44,756 nt of DNA from Mycobacterium sp. (GCF_025933915.1 NZ_JAICZA010000021.1:1-44756), one strand, 5' to 3'. Counted from the stretch's first letter, positions 8,566 through 16,382 are shown. Numbers and translations: made by a program. Notes: generated from the letters alone by a model not told the origin.

Positions 8566-9942
8566 CTAGCCGACCCAAACGGTTTTGGCGTTGCAGAACG
8601 CGCGGATGCCCAGGCCGGCGAGTTCGCGGCCGTAGCCCGATCGTTTGACGCCGCCGAACCCCAATTCGGGGTAGGACACCGTCATCCCGTTGATGAAGAC
8701 CTGGCCGGCCTCGATGTCGTCGACGAAGCGCGCCTGCTCGGCCTCGTCGTCGGTCCAGGCGTTGGACCCCAGCCCGAAGGTCGTGGCGTTGGCGATCTCG
8801 ATGGCCTCGTCGATGTCGGCGGCCCGGTACATCGATGCGACCGGGCCGAACACCTCTTCGGTGTAGAGCGCCATGTCCTTGGTGATGTCGGTGACCACGG
8901 TCGGCGGGTAGAACCATCCCGGCCGGTCCAGCGGCTTGCCGCCGGTGCGCAGCGTGGCGCCCGCGGCGACGGCGTCGTCGACCTGCTTGGCGATCTCGTC
9001 GCGGCCCGACTCGGTGGCCAGCGGGCCCACGTCGGTGCCCGCGTCGGTCGGGTCACCGACGGTGAGTTGCTGCATCCGCTCGACGAACTTGTCGACGAAC
9101 GCGTCGTAGATGTCGGTGTGGACGATGAACCGCTTGGCGGCGATGCAGGACTGGCCGTTGTTTTGCACCCGGGCGGTGACGGCGGTCTTGACGGCCTCGT
9201 CGAGGTCGGCCGAGGGCATCACGATGAACGGGTCGCTGCCGCCGAGTTCGAGCACGGTGGGTTTGATCTCGTCGCCGGCGATGGCCGCCACCGATTGGCC
9301 GGCGGGCTCGCTGCCGGTCAGGGTGGCCGCCGCGACCCGAGGATCGCGCAGGATCCGTTCGACGGCGCCGGAGGGAACGAGCAGGGTCTGGAAGCACCCC
9401 TCGGGGAAGCCGCCGCGGGTGATGACGTCGGCGAGATACAGCGCGCTCTGCGGGACGTTCGACGCGTGCTTGAGGATCCCGACGTTGCCCGCCATCAGGG
9501 CCGGGGCCGCGAATCGCACGGCCTGCCAGAGCGGAAAGTTCCACGGCATCACGGCCAGCACCACGCCCAGCGGCCGATAGCGGATGTAGGCCTTCTTCGC
9601 GCCGACCTTACCCGCGTCGGCCGGCTCGTCGGCCAGCAGCTTTTCGGCGTTCTCGGCGTAGTAGCGAAAACCCGTGGCGCACTTCAGGGTTTCCGCTTTG
9701 GCCGACTTGAGGGTCTTGCCCATCTCCAGCGTCATCATGGCGGCGACATCGTCGGCCTCGGCCTCGAGGAGGTCGGCGGTGGCGTTCGCCCACTGCGCGC
9801 GCTGCGCGAAGGTGGTGGAGTTGCGGTAGTCGAGGAAGCGTTCGTAGGCGCGGGCGATCGCGGCGTCGACTTCCGCATCGGTGGCGGGGGTGAAGGTCTT
9901 CACCGTCTCGCCGGTAGCCGGGTTAATGGTCGCGATGGGCAC
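8566..9942 (-). CDS. gabD1: Succinate-semialdehyde dehydrogenase (NADP+)
   Basis: 458 aa aldehyde dehydrogenase. PWNFP at 133-137, the general base Glu232 in LELGGSDPF and the nucleophile Cys266 in NNGQSCIAAKRF are all in place. It oxidises succinate semialdehyde to succinate in the cytosol; in mycobacteria it is discussed together with alpha-ketoglutarate decarboxylase as a TCA bypass. GTG at 9942 is the start, with GGAGGA seven bases upstream; the nearby ATG at 9950 is out of frame. The order TetR-R2lox-gabD1 equals Rv0232-Rv0233-Rv0234c. It is divergent from the TPP enzyme at 10023 with only 80 bp between. Confidence 0.92.
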   Translation of the reverse strand: MPIATINPATGETVKTFTPATDAEVDAAIARAYERFLDYRNSTTFAQRAQWANATADLLEAEADDVAAMMTLEMGKTLKSAKAETLKCATGFRYYAENAEKLLADEPADAGKVGAKKAYIRYRPLGVVLAVMPWNFPLWQAVRFAAPALMAGNVGILKHASNVPQSALYLADVITRGGFPEGCFQTLLVPSGAVERILRDPRVAAATLTGSEPAGQSVAAIAGDEIKPTVLELGGSDPFIVMPSADLDEAVKTAVTARVQNNGQSCIAAKRFIVHTDIYDAFVDKFVERMQQLTVGDPTDAGTDVGPLATESGRDEIAKQVDDAVAAGATLRTGGKPLDRPGWFYPPTVVTDITKDMALYTEEVFGPVASMYRAADIDEAIEIANATTFGLGSNAWTDDEAEQARFVDDIEAGQVFINGMTVSYPELGFGGVKRSGYGRELAGLGIRAFCNAKTVWVG

Positions 9943-10022
9943 GCTGACATCCTCCGCTCGGGTAGTCGATGTGAAGATCCACCACCCAGCCTGCCACTAC
10001 TGTGGCCAACGGGAGGTGTCGG

Positions 10023-11669
10023 ATGAGCAAAGCCGCTGAGCTGATCGTCAAGTGCCTGGAAAACGAGGGTGTTTCCGTCGTGTTCGGGCTGCCCGGCGAG
10101 GAGAACATCCGATTCGTGCAGGCGCTGGCGTCCTCCAGCATCCGCTACGTGCTCACCCGGCACGAGCAGGCCGCCTCCTTCATGGCCGAGATGTATGGGC
10201 GGGTTACGGGCCGGGCGGCGGTGGTGTCGGCCACCCTGGGTCCTGGCGCGATCAACATGCAGCTCGGCGTCGCCGACGCCACCACCAACAGCACCCCGCT
10301 GGTCGCCATCTCCGCGCAGGTGGGCCACGACCGGGAGTTCAAGGAGTCACACCAATACGTCGATCTGGTGTCGATGTTCGCCCCGATCACCCGGTGGTCG
10401 GCCGGTATCCCGACCGCGCGCGCCATCCCCGAGATGGTTCGTAAGGCGTTCAAGCTGGCCGAGTCCGAACGTCCGGCGGCCGTCTATCTTGCGGTGCCGG
10501 AGCATATCGACGTGGACGACGCCGACTACGACCTGAGACCGTTGCCGCGCAATGTCGTCCGCCCCGACGCCCCTGCGCCCCGGCAGGTGGAGCGCGCCGT
10601 CGAAATCCTGCGCACCGCCCGGCGCCCGGTGGTGCTGGCCGGGCACGGTGCCGCGCGCGCCGACGCCACCAAGGCCCTGGTGCGCTTCTCCGACGAGTTC
10701 GGCATCCAGGTGGCCAACACGTTCCACGGCAAGGGCGTCATGCCGGACGATCACCGCAACAGCATCGGGACGCTGGGCTTCATGCAGCACGACTACGTCA
10801 ACTTCGGGTTCGACAACGCCGACGTCATCATCGCCGTGGGCTACGAGTTGCAGGAATTCGACCCGATCCGGATCAACCCGCAGGCCGACAAGAAGATCAT
10901 CCACATTCACCGGTTCCCGGCCGAGGTCGACGCGCACTACTCGGTCGACGTGGGGATCATCGGGGACATCAGCGATTCGCTCGACGCCCTCACCGATGCC
11001 CTTTCCGGTCACAGCTTCAGCCACGCCGCCGACGCGCCCGGGTCGGGCCTGCTCGCCGAGGAATTCGCTCGGGGCCAACAGGATTCGCGCTACCCACTGG
11101 CGCCGGCGCGGGTGGTCGCCGATACCCGCGCGGCGCTGGGCCGCAGCGACGTCGTACTGGTCGACACCGGCGCCACCAAGATGTGGATGGCTCGGCTTTA
11201 CCCGACGTATGAGCGGAACACCTGCCTGATCTCAAATGGCCTGTCCACCATGAGTTTTGCGCTCCCAGGGGCTCTCGGCGTCAAACTGGCACGGCCGGAG
11301 TCCAAGGTGCTGGCCGTCGCCGGCGACGGCGCGTTTTTGATGAATTCGCAAGAAATCGAGACGGCAGTCCGCGAGCGGATACCGCTGGTGGTGCTGATTT
11401 GGGACGACGGCGGGTACGGCCTCATCGAATGGAAGATGGATCTCGAACTCGGGGCGCATTATTTCGTGAAATTCAACAATCCCGACGTGGTGACGTACGC
11501 GGAAAGCTTCGGCGCCAAGGGGTATCGGATCAACAGCGCCGAGGAGCTGCTGCCCACGTTGCGCACCGCGCTCGACGACGACGGCGTCTCGCTGATCAGC
11601 TGTCCGGTCGACTACTCCGAGAACCTGCGGCTGACCGACCGCCTCGGCGAGCTGGACGAAACGCTGTAA
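10023..11669 (+). CDS. TPP-dependent enzyme of the acetolactate synthase family
   Basis: 548 aa. The N-terminal PYR domain carries the catalytic Glu48 in RHEQAASFMAEMYGR, the central domain resembles the TPP-enzyme M domain, and the C-terminal PP domain has GDG at 434-436 followed about 27 residues later by DDGGYGLIEW. The second half of the usual GDG-N27-NN signature is DD here, a known variant. The overall look is the large subunit of acetolactate synthase or a catabolic AlsS-like enzyme (pyruvate to acetolactate). No small regulatory subunit gene is adjacent, so a biosynthetic IlvB role is not supported. ATG 10023 has GGGAGG six bases upstream. Other decarboxylases or ligases of this superfamily remain possible. 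I recall no such gene beside gabD1 in M. tuberculosis. Confidence 0.8.
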   Translation: MSKAAELIVKCLENEGVSVVFGLPGEENIRFVQALASSSIRYVLTRHEQAASFMAEMYGRVTGRAAVVSATLGPGAINMQLGVADATTNSTPLVAISAQVGHDREFKESHQYVDLVSMFAPITRWSAGIPTARAIPEMVRKAFKLAESERPAAVYLAVPEHIDVDDADYDLRPLPRNVVRPDAPAPRQVERAVEILRTARRPVVLAGHGAARADATKALVRFSDEFGIQVANTFHGKGVMPDDHRNSIGTLGFMQHDYVNFGFDNADVIIAVGYELQEFDPIRINPQADKKIIHIHRFPAEVDAHYSVDVGIIGDISDSLDALTDALSGHSFSHAADAPGSGLLAEEFARGQQDSRYPLAPARVVADTRAALGRSDVVLVDTGATKMWMARLYPTYERNTCLISNGLSTMSFALPGALGVKLARPESKVLAVAGDGAFLMNSQEIETAVRERIPLVVLIWDDGGYGLIEWKMDLELGAHYFVKFNNPDVVTYAESFGAKGYRINSAEELLPTLRTALDDDGVSLISCPVDYSENLRLTDRLGELDETL

Positions 11670-11739
11670 TTGTCAACTCCAATGCGCGAGTGTGGCGGGC
11701 GTAATGACGACGCCACCCCGCGCTTGTCATGATAGATGG

Positions 11740-12213
11740 ATGGCACAGCGTGATCGCGACGAATCCGGCCGGCCGCGAAGTGCCCGACCGCGGGACACCC
11801 TGGGGCGACCGCTTCCGCCGGGCAGCGCAGGTGTTCCACGCATTCCGGACGACCTGACGCTGGCGCCGGCCGAGACCCTCGCCTATGCCCAGGATCTGCT
11901 GGATCGAGGCCTCGCGTTCAACGCTCACGAGGTGCTCGAGGCCGCATGGAAGAACGGTCCGGCCGACGAACAGGCGCTGTGGCAAGGCCTGACGCAGCTC
12001 GCGGTGGGGATCACTCACGTCCAGCGGGGCAACCTCAAGGGTGCAACCACGCTGCTCCGGCGGGCCTCCGCCCATCTTGCCCGCGAGGATCGGCCGGCAC
12101 CGCACGCAATCGACGCCGCCGGGCTGGTGGACTACGCCGATGCGCTGATCGACGACCTCGCAGCCGGGGTCGAGGTCACCGCGTCGCAACTACGACCCCG
12201 CCTGATGATCTGA
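11740..12213 (+). CDS. DUF309 domain protein
   Basis: 157 aa from ATG 11740. The family signature lies in the second half: YAQDLLDRGLAFNAHEVLEAAW, then LWQGLTQLAVGITHVQRGNLKGA and LLRRASAHL, a helical bundle with the conserved histidine/glutamate pair of DUF309. The first 45 residues are basic and proline-rich and probably disordered. Function unknown. An in-frame GTG/ATG upstream (from 11692) would add 16 residues, but the codons between are not protein-like. CATGAT ends six bases before the ATG, hinting at a leaderless start, but weakly. It lies 70 bp after the TPP enzyme on the same strand. Confidence 0.75.
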   Translation: MAQRDRDESGRPRSARPRDTLGRPLPPGSAGVPRIPDDLTLAPAETLAYAQDLLDRGLAFNAHEVLEAAWKNGPADEQALWQGLTQLAVGITHVQRGNLKGATTLLRRASAHLAREDRPAPHAIDAAGLVDYADALIDDLAAGVEVTASQLRPRLMI

Positions 12214-12263
12214 AATATCCAGTCGCCCACCAAGATCGGCGCCGCATCGCAGCGGCGTCTCCA

Positions 12264-12539
12264 CTACCAGTCTTGCTGATTTTCCAAGAGGGCGACCCGG
12301 CGAAGTTCCACAATGAACCACAGGGTTGCGGCGACGGTGGCGAGCAGCGCGATGATCGCCACCGTGGTGAGCCATTCGTAATGGTGGTAGGCGGCGACCG
12401 CCAAGCTGGCGATAATGCCGGACAACGCGACGCCCAGCAGAATGAACCCGGGCCAAAAGAAATTGTCTTTCATGGTGAGACCGGCGCGAGGATTTGCAGT
12501 CCGGTGCCGATCCGTCGGATCGTGGTGTGTGTCTCCCAT
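12264..12539 (-). CDS. UsfY-like small membrane protein
   Basis: 91 aa. The N-terminus MGDTHHDPTDRHRTANPRAG closely resembles what I recall of UsfY, the small protein upstream of the usfX-sigF operon in M. tuberculosis. Two hydrophobic segments follow (about residues 30-51, FILLGVALSGIIASLAVAA, and 58-77, TVAIIALLATVAATLWFIV), then a short charged tail ELRRVALLENQQDW. UsfY proteins have no known biochemical activity. There is no sigF, rsbW or anti-sigma gene in the window. ATG 12539 has GAAAGG seven bases upstream. It lies 98 bp downstream of the 4-TM gene on the same strand and may share its transcript. No convincing SigF promoter (GTTT-N15-17-GGGTA) is visible upstream. Confidence 0.72.
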   Translation of the reverse strand: MGDTHHDPTDRHRTANPRAGLTMKDNFFWPGFILLGVALSGIIASLAVAAYHHYEWLTTVAIIALLATVAATLWFIVELRRVALLENQQDW

Positions 12540-12637
12540 GGCTGCCTTTCGTCAGTCAATTCCCCAGTGACTCAGTAACATCGGGGCCGTCTACGGCGCT
12601 CGCATCCGGGCTTTGGATGACCGGCGCTTCCGATCGA

Positions 12638-13030
12638 TCAGGTCTTGGTCAACTTGAGCCCGACATCACGGGGAAGATAGACGTCGAACAGCAGGATCGC
12701 GCCGATCGTCGTCACGAGCCAGACGATGACCGTGGCGGCGAGCCATGATGCGCCCCCATAGATGCTGAGTCCGTGCGTTGACACCGAAGCAAGGCTCATC
12801 GCGCCGATGGTCAGGGTCAGGCCGGTGCATCCCAGCAGCAGCGACGCATATCCATGAGGCAATTTCAAGATCTTCACCGACAGGGTGGTCTGCGTTATCG
12901 AGAAAAACACCACGGCGACGATGAGGCCCGATGCCGTCAGCACAACATGGGGAACAGTCCTCGCCGCCAACGCCAACCCGATTGTCCACGTTGCCGACCG
13001 CGCAGCGGTTCGGAGCACAAAGTGGTTCAC
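12638..13030 (-). CDS. Small integral membrane protein, four TM segments (phage holin superfamily IV-like)
   Basis: 130 aa from GTG 13030. Four hydrophobic segments are visible: around TWTIGLALAARTVPHVVL, LIVAVVFFSITQTTL, LLLGCTGLTLTIGAMSLASV and AATVIVWLVTTIGAILLF. The short C-terminus is basic. The length and spacing resemble the mycobacterial 4-TM proteins annotated as phage holin superfamily IV, but no catalytic motif supports any function. The frame is open further upstream (ATG 13063, TTG 13075), but GTG 13030 overlaps the stop of a 37-codon gene that has its own good ribosome site, so translational coupling from that gene is the better model. Confidence 0.65.
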   Translation of the reverse strand: MNHFVLRTAARSATWTIGLALAARTVPHVVLTASGLIVAVVFFSITQTTLSVKILKLPHGYASLLLGCTGLTLTIGAMSLASVSTHGLSIYGGASWLAATVIVWLVTTIGAILLFDVYLPRDVGLKLTKT

Positions 13031-13140
13031 GATGCTGGCGTCTTTACTACGGCGACATCGCATCGCGGCGGGCAATGCGCGCGGGTAGCCTGATCGTCAA
13101 ACCGTGTGATGAGGGCGGCGCTGGCGTGGACGGTGACCAT
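13027..13140 (-). CDS. 37-aa small protein or leader peptide, coupled to the 4-TM gene
   Basis: The ATG at 13140 has AGGAG five bases upstream. The reading frame gives 37 residues (MVTVHASAALITRFDDQATR at the start) with two cysteines in AHCPPRCD and ends TGA at 13027-13029, overlapping the GTG start of the 4-TM gene (GTGA). It has no membrane segment. The ribosome site and the stop/start overlap are the evidence for translation; no homology is recognised. The Cys-Pro-Pro-Arg-Cys pair could bind metal or be redox active, but that is speculation. Confidence 0.5.
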   Translation of the reverse strand: MVTVHASAALITRFDDQATRAHCPPRCDVAVVKTPAS

Positions 13141-13144
13141 GGCG

Positions 13145-13210
13145 GCTCCTGAAAACTAACAGATAAGTAATTAAATTTTAGAAATTATTGGCGGTAACGT
13201 CAAGGCTCTT
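13145..13210. promoter_or_regulatory. AT-rich divergent control region, copy 1
   Basis: This 66-bp stretch between the 37-codon gene (minus) and the HTH regulator (plus) is strikingly AT-rich for this genome. It aligns without gaps to 14315-14380: by my count 43 of 66 positions are identical, including GCTCCT at the left, CTAAC, TTAGAA and CAAGG at the right. CTAA (13156-13159) and TTAG (13178-13181) form a short inverted pair conserved in both copies. It is a likely operator/promoter for the adjacent regulator. Confidence 0.6.
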
Positions 13211-13936
13211 GTGACCAAGAAGATAGGCGTGATGGACCAACTGCGACGCGATGCCTCCGGGATCGGCGCCCTCGCCGACCCGGTGCGCTACGAGCTGTAT
13301 CAGTTTGTGTGTTCGCAACCCGGCCCGGTGAGCCGTGATCAGGCGGCCGAAGTGGTGGGAATCGCCCGGCATCAGGCGAAGTTTCATCTGGACCGGCTGA
13401 CGGCTGAGGGCCTGCTGGAATGTGACTACGCCCGGTTGACAGGTCGGTCTGGCCCGGGGGCGGGGCGCACCTCGAAACTGTATCGGCGGGTCCGGCGCGA
13501 CATCGCCGTCAGCTTGCCGCAGCGTCAGTACGAGTTGGCCGGGCGGCTGATGGGCCAGGCCATCGTCGAATCCCAGCAGAGCGGTGCGCCCGTCGTGGAG
13601 GTGTTGCACCGCAACGCCCATGATTATGGCCGGAACATCGCGGATGCCGCGCTGAGGGCCGCCAAGCGAACGCCGGCCGACGCGGGGGCTGCGCTGAAGT
13701 TGGTGGCACGGTTGTTGCGGGAGTATGGCTATGAACCGGGTCACGACGACGCCGGGGTGTACCTGGTCAACTGCCCATTCCATGCGCTGGCTCAAGAGCA
13801 GACCGAATTGGCCTGCGGCATGAATCATGCGCTGATCAATGGGATGGTCGATGCGTTGACCCCGCATTGCCTAGATGCCCGGCTGCAGCCGACCCCGGGC
13901 CGGTGTTGTGTAGTGGTGGCGCCGAGCGCCGAATAG
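13211..13936 (+). CDS. HTH transcriptional regulator with C-terminal cysteine cluster (SufR-like)
   Basis: 241 aa from GTG 13211 (ATG 13232 is an alternative). A winged HTH occupies about residues 18-75 (GIGALADPVRYELYQFV, then SRDQAAEVVGIARHQAKFHL and LDRLTAEGLLE). The C-terminal part carries cysteines in NCPFHALAQEQTELACGMN, then DALTPHC and PGRCC. In SufR-type repressors a similar cysteine set holds an Fe-S cluster, so redox or Fe-S sensing is a reasonable inference, not proven. The gene is divergent from the 37-codon/4-TM/UsfY-like genes across the AT-rich region at 13145-13210, where it probably binds. It is distinct from the suf-operon SufR (Rv1460), since no suf genes are near. Confidence 0.75.
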   Translation: MTKKIGVMDQLRRDASGIGALADPVRYELYQFVCSQPGPVSRDQAAEVVGIARHQAKFHLDRLTAEGLLECDYARLTGRSGPGAGRTSKLYRRVRRDIAVSLPQRQYELAGRLMGQAIVESQQSGAPVVEVLHRNAHDYGRNIADAALRAAKRTPADAGAALKLVARLLREYGYEPGHDDAGVYLVNCPFHALAQEQTELACGMNHALINGMVDALTPHCLDARLQPTPGRCCVVVAPSAE

Positions 13937-14040
13937 TTCTCGGGGACAGCGCATCTGTTCCTCGTATGCGGGCCGCGGGCGTCGCGATACGCCAAACATC
14001 CCGGTCCAGAAGGGCTCTCGTGGCGCAAGCAGCGAGCGTC

Positions 14041-14268
14041 TCAGGGGCGGAGGGGATTGACGAGGACGAAGTATTCGCCCATGCTGATCCGCCCGGCCGC
14101 GAAGGCGATCAGATGCCCGATCTCATCGACAGTGGGAAACTTGCCCTGCAAGACGCTGGTGGCGATCACGCTGTGCACGGCGGACCGGTCGGCGTGCGGT
14201 AGATCCGCGGACCGTTCGTCGACGATGTGCCACATCAGCGCCAAGTCATCTGCATCGTCCCATGTCAC
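14041..14268 (-). CDS. Hypothetical 75-aa protein
   Basis: The frame starts at GTG 14268 (VTWDDADDLALMWHIVDERS) and ends at 14041 after a C-terminus EYFVLVNPLRP. The protein is acidic and helical at the start, with no membrane segment or motif I recognise. Evidence for being real: codon usage is normal, and the related AT-rich control region (copy 2) lies about 45 bp upstream in the same relation as copy 1 to its minus-strand genes. There is no clear ribosome site before the GTG. It converges with the HTH regulator, leaving about 100 bp with nothing recognisable. Confidence 0.45.
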   Translation of the reverse strand: MTWDDADDLALMWHIVDERSADLPHADRSAVHSVIATSVLQGKFPTVDEIGHLIAFAAGRISMGEYFVLVNPLRP

Positions 14269-14314
14269 GACCGCTCACACGATCCTTGCGGGTTGGTGAG
14301 CGATGATGACCAGA

Positions 14315-14380
14315 GCTCCTCAAAGCTAACGGACAATTACTCATACCTTAGAACCGCGTGGCTTCCACATCAAGGGCTTT
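14315..14380. repeat. Degenerate second copy of the AT-rich control region
   Basis: Ungapped alignment to 13145-13210 preserves GCTCCT, CTAAC, TTAGAA and CAAGG at exactly the same spacing. To its right, where copy 1 leads into the GTG of the HTH regulator, copy 2 leads into a GTG followed by a frame that does not encode a regulator and is antisense to DUF488. To its left lies the 75-aa minus-strand gene. It is either a second operator for the same regulator or the leftover of a duplicated regulator locus. The rest of 14269-14481 holds nothing else I can identify. Confidence 0.5.
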
Positions 14381-14481
14381 GGTTGTGAAGTGCGAGGGTT
14401 TCGCACCGCTGCGTCGCGCAGAGCGGCGTGCGGCCGCGCCGACGCGTTCGGGCGCAAGTTCCGGGCGCCGCCGGCGGGGTT

Positions 14482-15039
14482 TCAGGCACTGCTGGCGTTC
14501 GCTGGGTACGTTACGTGCTTGCGTTCGTCGACGACGGGTGTGGCGCCCCATTGGCCGAGCCGGTGCTGACGCGGGGCGGATCCGCTCATGAGGTGCCACA
14601 CCGTCCATCCCCGCGCGACAAGGGTATTCGCGATCAATAGTCGATGGCATCGCCATGGCAGGGGCTCGCCGCACATGATCGCCAGTCGGTGCGAGCGGGC
14701 GAGGGTAAGCAGCCGTGTGAGGCCGCGCTGGTATTCGCTGGTGAGGGTGTAGTCCGCGTAGTTCTTGAAGCTCACGTTTTGCCAGCCTGCGTTGATGCCG
14801 GGATCGACGTTTTGCCGACGGCGGCGCCCCCCGAGTTCGGGAAGGTGGACGTAGCGGATACCGGAGTCGTTGAGCCAGCGCGACATCTCCGCACTTCCGA
14901 ACTGGGGGTTGCGCCGCGAGCCGGGCTGGGCGCGCACGTCGACGAGCAGGTTGATGCGGGCGCGATCCAAGGGTTCCAAGAAGGTCGGCACCGGGCATGT
15001 CCAGTGTCCGATGGTCCAGATCTCACCGGGGTCGCTCAT
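14482..15039 (-). CDS. DUF488 family protein
   Basis: 185 aa. The family pattern is clear: IWTIGHWTCPVPTFLEPLDR, LLVDVRAQPGSRRNPQFG, IRYVHLPELGGRR, then LAIMCGEPLPWRCHRLLIANTL. The MCGE-PWRCHR motif with its two cysteines is the conserved core of DUF488. The biochemical role is unknown. ATG 15039 lies 15 bp after the DUF2945 stop on the same strand, so the two probably form an operon. The C-terminal 40 residues overlap a region with open frames on both strands, but the minus-strand reading carries the family signature. Confidence 0.85.
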   Translation of the reverse strand: MSDPGEIWTIGHWTCPVPTFLEPLDRARINLLVDVRAQPGSRRNPQFGSAEMSRWLNDSGIRYVHLPELGGRRRRQNVDPGINAGWQNVSFKNYADYTLTSEYQRGLTRLLTLARSHRLAIMCGEPLPWRCHRLLIANTLVARGWTVWHLMSGSAPRQHRLGQWGATPVVDERKHVTYPANASSA

Positions 15040-15054
15040 GGTCGTGTGGTGCCT

Positions 15055-15267
15055 CTAGTCGATCTTCTCCAGGGCGTCGCCCTTGTGCATCGCGATGTGG
15101 TCGGTTTTGTCGCTCTTGATCTCGTATTGCGGGTCGTCTTTCGTGCAATGCCGTTTGTGGCCTTTGTACTCGGTGTCACGGGTGTGCTTTTTCACGATGA
15201 CGCCGCTGACCCGTCCGGCTTCTGAATTCCAGCGGACGTGATCTCCGACCTTGAAATGTTTCGGCAC
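15055..15267 (-). CDS. DUF2945 (HVA1/Tudor-like) small protein
   Basis: 70 aa from GTG 15267, with AAGGAG upstream at about 15276-15283. The open frame runs further up to 15309, but the residues there are not family-like. The signature is FKVGDHVRWNSEAGRVSGVI and KKHTRDTEYKGHKRHCTKDDPQYEIKSDKT, matching DUF2945, a small beta-barrel domain often called hypervirulence-associated TUDOR domain. Its role is unknown. Its partner DUF488 follows 15 bp downstream. Confidence 0.82.
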   Translation of the reverse strand: MPKHFKVGDHVRWNSEAGRVSGVIVKKHTRDTEYKGHKRHCTKDDPQYEIKSDKTDHIAMHKGDALEKID

Positions 15268-15374
15268 CGTGCGTCTCTCCTTCGTGTGCGTTCCGGTTCG
15301 CGTCCTCAATCATTGCGCGGAATTGTCTCGGGTTCGATCGCCGCCAGCGGTCGGCCACGTGATCGAATGGGCCC

Positions 15375-16286
15375 ATGCTGTTTCGTCAGCTGGAGTACTT
15401 CGTCGCGCTCGCCTCCGAGCGCCACTTCGCACGCGCCGCGCGGGCTTGCTATGTGTCCCAGCCCGCGCTCTCGGAGGCCATCCGCAAGCTCGAATCCGAG
15501 CTCAACGTCCCGCTGGTGCGGCGCGGGCAGAGGTTCGAAGGACTCACACCAGAAGGCGAGCGGTTGGTGCCCTGGGCGCGGCGTATCCTGGCGGACCGCG
15601 ACGCGCTCAAACAGGAAGTCACCGCGTTGCACGCCGGGATGGCCGGCGAGCTGCGGCTCGGGGTGGTCCCGGCGGCCTCGACCACCGTTGCGCTGCTTAC
15701 GGATCCGTTCTGTGCCGCGCATCCCCTGGTACGGGTCCGGCTCGAGGTCAATCTGCGTTCGGCCGGCATCGTCGACAGGGTCCGCAAGTTCGAATTGGAT
15801 GCCGGCATCCTCTATCCGGACCAACAGGACACGGCCGATTTGCTGGTCACCCCGCTCTACCACGAGCAGCCGGTGCTCATCGCCGCCGCCGAACTGCTCG
15901 ACGGTAAATCGGACACCATCGCGTGGTCGGACGCCGTGCAGCTACCGCTGTGCCTGCTGACCCAGGGCATGCGTGGCCGCCGGATCATCGACGACGCGCT
16001 GGCCACTCACGACCTCCAAGTGACACCGCAGCTGGAAACCGATTCGGTGGCAGCACTTTTCGCGCACGTCCGCACCGGCCGGTGGGCGAGCATCGTGCCC
16101 CAACCGTGGATCCACACCCTCGGCATACCCGCCGGGGCCAGGATGCTGCGGTTGCGACGCCCCTCGGTCACCGCCTTGATCGCGCTGGTCACCAACCGGG
16201 CGGAGCCGGGCTCGTTGCTGGCCCGCGCGTTGCGACGGACCGCCCGCGAGGCCCGCATGGGCGCCGCGCTCAGTGAGCCGTCCTAG
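15375..16286 (+). CDS. LysR-family transcriptional regulator
   Basis: 303 aa. The N-terminal winged HTH at residues 1-60 reads MLFRQLEYFVALASERHFAR, then AARACYVSQPALSEAIRKLE, the classic LysR pattern. The periplasmic-binding-protein-like effector domain starts about residue 90 (ELRLGVVPAASTTVALL). It lies directly upstream of and in the same direction as the NAD-formate dehydrogenase gene, separated by 109 bp that contain a good T-N11-A LysR box, so the dehydrogenase is its probable target. The inducing ligand (formate or a related C1 compound) is inference. The divergent DUF2945 gene ends its 5' side about 107 bp away. Confidence 0.92.
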   Translation: MLFRQLEYFVALASERHFARAARACYVSQPALSEAIRKLESELNVPLVRRGQRFEGLTPEGERLVPWARRILADRDALKQEVTALHAGMAGELRLGVVPAASTTVALLTDPFCAAHPLVRVRLEVNLRSAGIVDRVRKFELDAGILYPDQQDTADLLVTPLYHEQPVLIAAAELLDGKSDTIAWSDAVQLPLCLLTQGMRGRRIIDDALATHDLQVTPQLETDSVAALFAHVRTGRWASIVPQPWIHTLGIPAGARMLRLRRPSVTALIALVTNRAEPGSLLARALRRTAREARMGAALSEPS

Positions 16287-16298
16287 CCAGCGCCTCGG

Positions 16299-16319
16299 CT
16301 GATCGGTGTTGCCTATCAG
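16299..16319. promoter_or_regulatory. LysR-type operator box
   Basis: CTGAT at 16299-16303 and ATCAG at 16315-16319 are inverted arms separated by exactly 11 bases, the T-N11-A geometry of LysR recognition sites. It lies 13 bp after the stop of the LysR gene and 77 bp before the formate dehydrogenase ATG, a normal place for activator binding. Confidence 0.6.
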
Positions 16320-16362
16320 CCGGTCGGAATCGCGTCTTGGACAGCCCGTGGTTGTCCCCCGA

Positions 16363-16382
16363 GACTGGCTTGATCGCCAGTC
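16363..16382 (+). promoter_or_regulatory. Perfect hairpin abutting the formate dehydrogenase ribosome site
   Basis: GACTGGC (16363-16369) pairs with GCCAGTC (16376-16382) around a 6-base loop. The ribosome site AAAGGAGA starts at the next base (16383), so an RNA hairpin would sit directly against it and could tune translation, or stabilise the mRNA. The same DNA could also be a protein-binding palindrome. Confidence 0.5.

Noticed and set aside
11690-11728. Hairpin GTGGCG/CGCCAC between the TPP enzyme and DUF309 genes
   Set aside because: Six-base arms with a long loop and no T-run; too weak to call a terminator.
12540-12620. SigF promoter for the UsfY-like gene
   Set aside because: GTTA and GGGGAAT occur, but with a spacer of about 13 bp and poor -10 match.
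14358-14591. Possible remnant of a duplicated regulator to the right of AT-rich copy 2
   Set aside because: The GTG position matches copy 1, but no frame resembles the HTH regulator, and the stretch overlaps the DUF488 C-terminus.
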